The translations under genes were made by a program, and so were the position numbers. This document shows, piece after piece, positions 12,780 through 14,508 of a stretch of DNA of 14,508 bases. Numbering within the stretch: position 1 is the first letter of the stretch; the number at the start of each line of letters is the position of its first letter. The notes beneath the pieces were generated by a model. It was not told where the DNA came from, searched no databases, and was given only the letters and a program-made list of their open reading frames with translations. Source of the stretch: Cypionkella sp. (lineage in GTDB: Bacteria > Pseudomonadota > Alphaproteobacteria > Rhodobacterales > Rhodobacteraceae); assembly GCA_023255415.1 (NCBI GenBank), contig JALRIN010000049.1:1-14508 (forward strand). The letters run 5' to 3'.

Positions 12780-13088
12780 ATGCAAACCCATGCCGCAAAG
12801 CGGGTCGAGATCATCATCGAAGCCCCGATGCAATCGCGTCTGACAGATGCCTTGATCAGCGCAGGCGTGACAGGCTTTACCGTGCTGCCGGTGCTGGGCG
12901 GATCGGGGCGTTCGGGGCAATGGAGCCGCGAAGGCCAGTTGGGCCGCGCCGGAATGGTGGCCGTGATCTGCCTGATCCGGCCAGAGGCGCTTGACGGCCT
13001 GCTGCAGGCCGCCTTTGCCGTGGTCGAGCGTCACATTGGCGTGGTCTCTGTCACCGATGCGCAGGTGCTGCGCGCCGAGCGGTTCTAG
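12780..13088 (+). CDS. sbtB: SbtB-like PII signalling protein
   Basis: The 102-aa protein has the PII ferredoxin-like fold pattern: KRVEIIIEAPMQSRLTDALISAGVTGFTVLPVLGG (7-41), a short T-loop (about 40-58, SGRSGQWSREGQLG), and the core strands MVAVICLIRPEALDGLLQAAFAVV (59-82) and IGVVSVTDAQVLRAERF to the end. SbtB proteins bind adenine nucleotides and control the partner transporter SbtA. The uridylylation Tyr of GlnB/GlnK T-loops is missing, so this is not a nitrogen PII. The protein stops where cyanobacterial SbtB continues into a C-terminal loop with two Cys (CGPxGC), so redox control of that kind is absent. One base separates it from sbtA. Its TAG shares bases with the stop of the gene on the other strand. 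Confidence 0.87.
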   Translation: MQTHAAKRVEIIIEAPMQSRLTDALISAGVTGFTVLPVLGGSGRSGQWSREGQLGRAGMVAVICLIRPEALDGLLQAAFAVVERHIGVVSVTDAQVLRAERF

Positions 13089-13918
13089 CGCGCGGCCCAG
13101 CTGTCCATCGCCGCAAGCGCCTCTTCGGCGGTTTCGACAAATTGAAACAGCCGCAGGTCTTCGGCGTTGATGGTGCCTGCCTCGGCCAGCATCTGCCAAT
13201 CAATCAGCTTTTCCCAGAAATCGCGACCAAACAGCAGAAAGGGAATAGGCTTCATCCGTCCGGTTTGGATCAGTGTCAGGCTTTCAAACATTTCGTCCAA
13301 AGTGCCAAAGCCGCCGGGGAACACGCAAACCGCCTTGGCGCGCATCAAGAAATGCATTTTGCGAATGGCGAAGTAGTGAAAGTTGAACGACAGTTCGGGC
13401 GTGACATAGGCGTTTGGCGCCTGTTCATGCGGCAGCACGATGTTTAGGCCAATCGACTTGCCGCCGGCATCGGCTGCACCACGGTTTCCGGCCTCCATCA
13501 CACCGGGGCCGCCGCCTGTGCAGATCACGTTCTCTTGGCAATCAGACAGCAGGCTGCGTTCGGTGATGATGCGGGCAAAGCGGCGGGCCTCGGCGTAATA
13601 GCTTGAAAGGGCAGCCAAAGCTGGGGTCTTGGCCTGTGCCTTTGCTTCGGGGGCGGGAATGCGCGCGCCGCCAAACAGCACCACGGTCGAGCGGATGCCC
13701 ATCTCGTCCAGCATCAATTCGGGTTTCAGCAGTTCAAGCTGCAGCCGCACCGGGCGCAGCTCTTCGCGGGTCATGAAATCGGCGTCGTTAAAGGCCAAGC
13801 GATAGGCCGCCGAGCGGGTTTGTGGCGTATCGGGCAGCCGATGCGTCGCCGCCACGTCCTGCGCGGAATCGCGGAACGGATGCAGACGGCTGTCGGCGGG
13901 TTTGGCTGGCTTGGACAA
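13085..13918 (-). CDS. LOG-family (TIGR00730) Rossmann-fold protein
   Basis: The 277-aa protein carries the LOG/lysine-decarboxylase-like nucleotide signature: TGGGPGVMEAGNRGAADAGG (134-153), IRKMHFLMRAKAVCVFPGGFGTLDEMFE (185-212) with the PGGxGTxxE motif, and STVVLFGGARIP (77-88). LOG proteins release free cytokinin-type bases from ribotides or cleave nucleoside 5'-monophosphates to ribose phosphate; they are not lysine decarboxylases. This is the longer bacterial type with an N-terminal helical extension (about 1-70). I chose TTG at 13916-13918 because AAAAGG lies 7 bases upstream and the product then has the family's usual length. The in-frame ATG at 13988-13990 would add 24 residues but has no clear ribosome binding site and overlaps the dapD promoter candidate. 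It converges on sbtB and shares four bases with it. Confidence 0.88.
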   Translation of the reverse strand: MSKPAKPADSRLHPFRDSAQDVAATHRLPDTPQTRSAAYRLAFNDADFMTREELRPVRLQLELLKPELMLDEMGIRSTVVLFGGARIPAPEAKAQAKTPALAALSSYYAEARRFARIITERSLLSDCQENVICTGGGPGVMEAGNRGAADAGGKSIGLNIVLPHEQAPNAYVTPELSFNFHYFAIRKMHFLMRAKAVCVFPGGFGTLDEMFESLTLIQTGRMKPIPFLLFGRDFWEKLIDWQMLAEAGTINAEDLRLFQFVETAEEALAAMDSWAAR

Positions 13919-13925
13919 GGCATCA

Positions 13926-13931
13926 CCTTTT
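13926..13931 (-). promoter_or_regulatory. Ribosome binding site favouring a TTG start for the LOG-family gene
   Basis: On the minus strand AAAAGG is followed after 7 bases by an in-frame TTG (13916-13918). An ATG in between is in another frame. The alternative ATG at 13988-13990 lacks such a site. Confidence 0.55.
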
Positions 13932-13991
13932 GAAGTTACGCGGGACCCAAGGCCTAACGGGTTTGGCGGCGCTTGGATAGGTGCTGACATG

Positions 13992-14020
13992 TTGCGCGAA
14001 GGCTTTGGCGCAGCTATAGG
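13992..14020 (+). promoter_or_regulatory. Candidate dapD promoter
   Basis: TTGCGC (13992-13997) and TATAGG (14015-14020) lie 17 bases apart, the optimal spacing. They would start transcription near 14027, about 20 bases before the dapD ATG. AGGAGA at 14035-14040 then serves as the ribosome binding site 6 bases before the ATG. Confidence 0.5.
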
Positions 14021-14046
14021 GCTTGCAGCAAAACAGGAGATTTCAG

Positions 14047-14508
14047 ATGTCGAACGCAGCACTTGAAACCGCGATTGAAGCCGCTTGGGAGGCGCGTGAC
14101 AGCATCTCTGTGACCACCAAAGGCGAGGCCCGCGACGCCATCGAGGCGACCCTGACCGCGCTTGATTCCGGCAAGCTGCGGGTGGCGGAAAAGCGCGGCG
14201 CCGATTGGCATGTCAATCAATGGGCGAAAAAGGCGGTGCTGTTGTCGTTCCGCCTGACCGATATGTATGAAATCTCGGGCAGCAATGGCGGCACCAATTG
14301 GTGGGACAAGGTTCCGTCCAAATTTCAGGGCTGGACCGAGGCCGATTGGCGCGCCGCTGGCTTTCGCGCCGTGCCGGGGTCGATCGTGCGTCGCTCTGCC
14401 TATATCGCCAAGGGCGTGGTGCTGATGCCGTCTTTCGTCAATATTGGCGCCTATGTTGGCGAAGGTTCGATGGTGGATGGCTGGGCCACGGTTGGGTCTT
14501 GCGCGCAG
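14047..14508 (+). CDS. dapD: Tetrahydrodipicolinate N-succinyltransferase DapD (5' part, runs off the right edge)
   Basis: The first 154 codons are present, with the frame open at the last base; the family has about 275 residues. DapD succinylates tetrahydrodipicolinate from succinyl-CoA in the succinylase branch of diaminopimelate and lysine synthesis, which supplies the cell wall crosslink residue. The N-terminal helical domain (AALETAIEAAWEARDSIS; KLRVAEKRGADWHVNQWAKKAVLLSFRL) is followed by WWDKVPSKFQGW (about 86-97). The left-handed beta-helix then begins: AVPGSIVRRSAYIAKGVVLMPSFVNIGAYVGEGSMVDGWATVGSCAQ. All of this is characteristic. A good AGGAGA ribosome binding site precedes the ATG. 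It is divergent from the LOG-family gene. Confidence 0.96.
   Translation, partial: MSNAALETAIEAAWEARDSISVTTKGEARDAIEATLTALDSGKLRVAEKRGADWHVNQWAKKAVLLSFRLTDMYEISGSNGGTNWWDKVPSKFQGWTEADWRAAGFRAVPGSIVRRSAYIAKGVVLMPSFVNIGAYVGEGSMVDGWATVGSCAQ

Noticed and set aside
11771..12817. 348-codon minus-strand open frame
   Set aside because: It is antisense to sbtA. Its Arg/His/Gln-rich composition is that of a mirror frame, while the plus strand encodes a clear membrane transporter.
1..14508. Mobile element, CRISPR array, tRNA/rRNA or defence island
   Set aside because: I saw no direct-repeat array, transposase, integrase, terminal inverted repeats or RNA-gene signature, and base composition looks even throughout.

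Overview
The window looks like ordinary chromosomal backbone of an alphaproteobacterium of the Rhodobacterales/Rhodobacteraceae type. The evidence is high GC with strong G/C third positions, a DUF2794 protein, an invasion-associated-locus-B (IalB) protein, a Rhizobium-etli-type asparaginase, and a compact mix of both strands with short gaps. I see no rRNA, tRNA, CRISPR, insertion sequence, integrase or phage gene. No gene-free stretch exceeds 300 bases; the longest is 7765-7993. The genes at both ends (class III aminotransferase at the left, dapD at the right) are cut by the window edge.

Layout, left to right. (1) 1-556, minus: 5' part of a class III PLP aminotransferase, divergent from (2) 673-2292, plus: secreted DUF4140/DUF4139 (MuiA-like) protein. 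(3) 2318-4585, minus: a fatty acid desaturase followed by a YcaQ/AlkX-type DNA glycosylase, probably one transcript. (4) 4777-5943, minus: rlmN. (5) 6062-6592, minus: ialB-like periplasmic protein with its own terminator. (6) 6772-7764, plus: class 3 (R. etli-type) L-asparaginase. (7) 7994-8341, plus: DUF2794 protein, possibly a leaderless message. (8) 8322-10980, minus: a 127-aa conserved-looking unknown, an M17 leucyl aminopeptidase, and an NlpC/P60 peptidase joined to the aminopeptidase by a TGATG stop/start overlap. (9) 11122-13088, plus: beta-carbonic anhydrase, SbtA-type Na+/bicarbonate transporter and SbtB-like PII protein. (10) 13085-13918, minus: LOG-family (TIGR00730) protein. (11) 14047 to the right edge, plus: dapD.

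The most coherent system is carbonic anhydrase-SbtA-SbtB. It is a three-gene inorganic-carbon module resembling the cyanobacterial bicarbonate uptake system with its PII-like regulator, but in an alphaproteobacterium and with a shortened SbtB lacking the C-terminal Cys-containing loop. A second functional pair is the M17 aminopeptidase with the NlpC/P60 peptidase; the latter has no signal peptide and fits cytoplasmic murein-peptide turnover. The most unusual transcriptional feature is a strong intrinsic terminator at 7766-7798 that faces the minus strand, although no clear minus-strand gene ends there. It is the first one downstream of the aminopeptidase-NlpC unit, so that unit's mRNA may run antisense across the whole DUF2794 gene. 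Functions are assigned from recognised motifs and families by eye; no database search was run.
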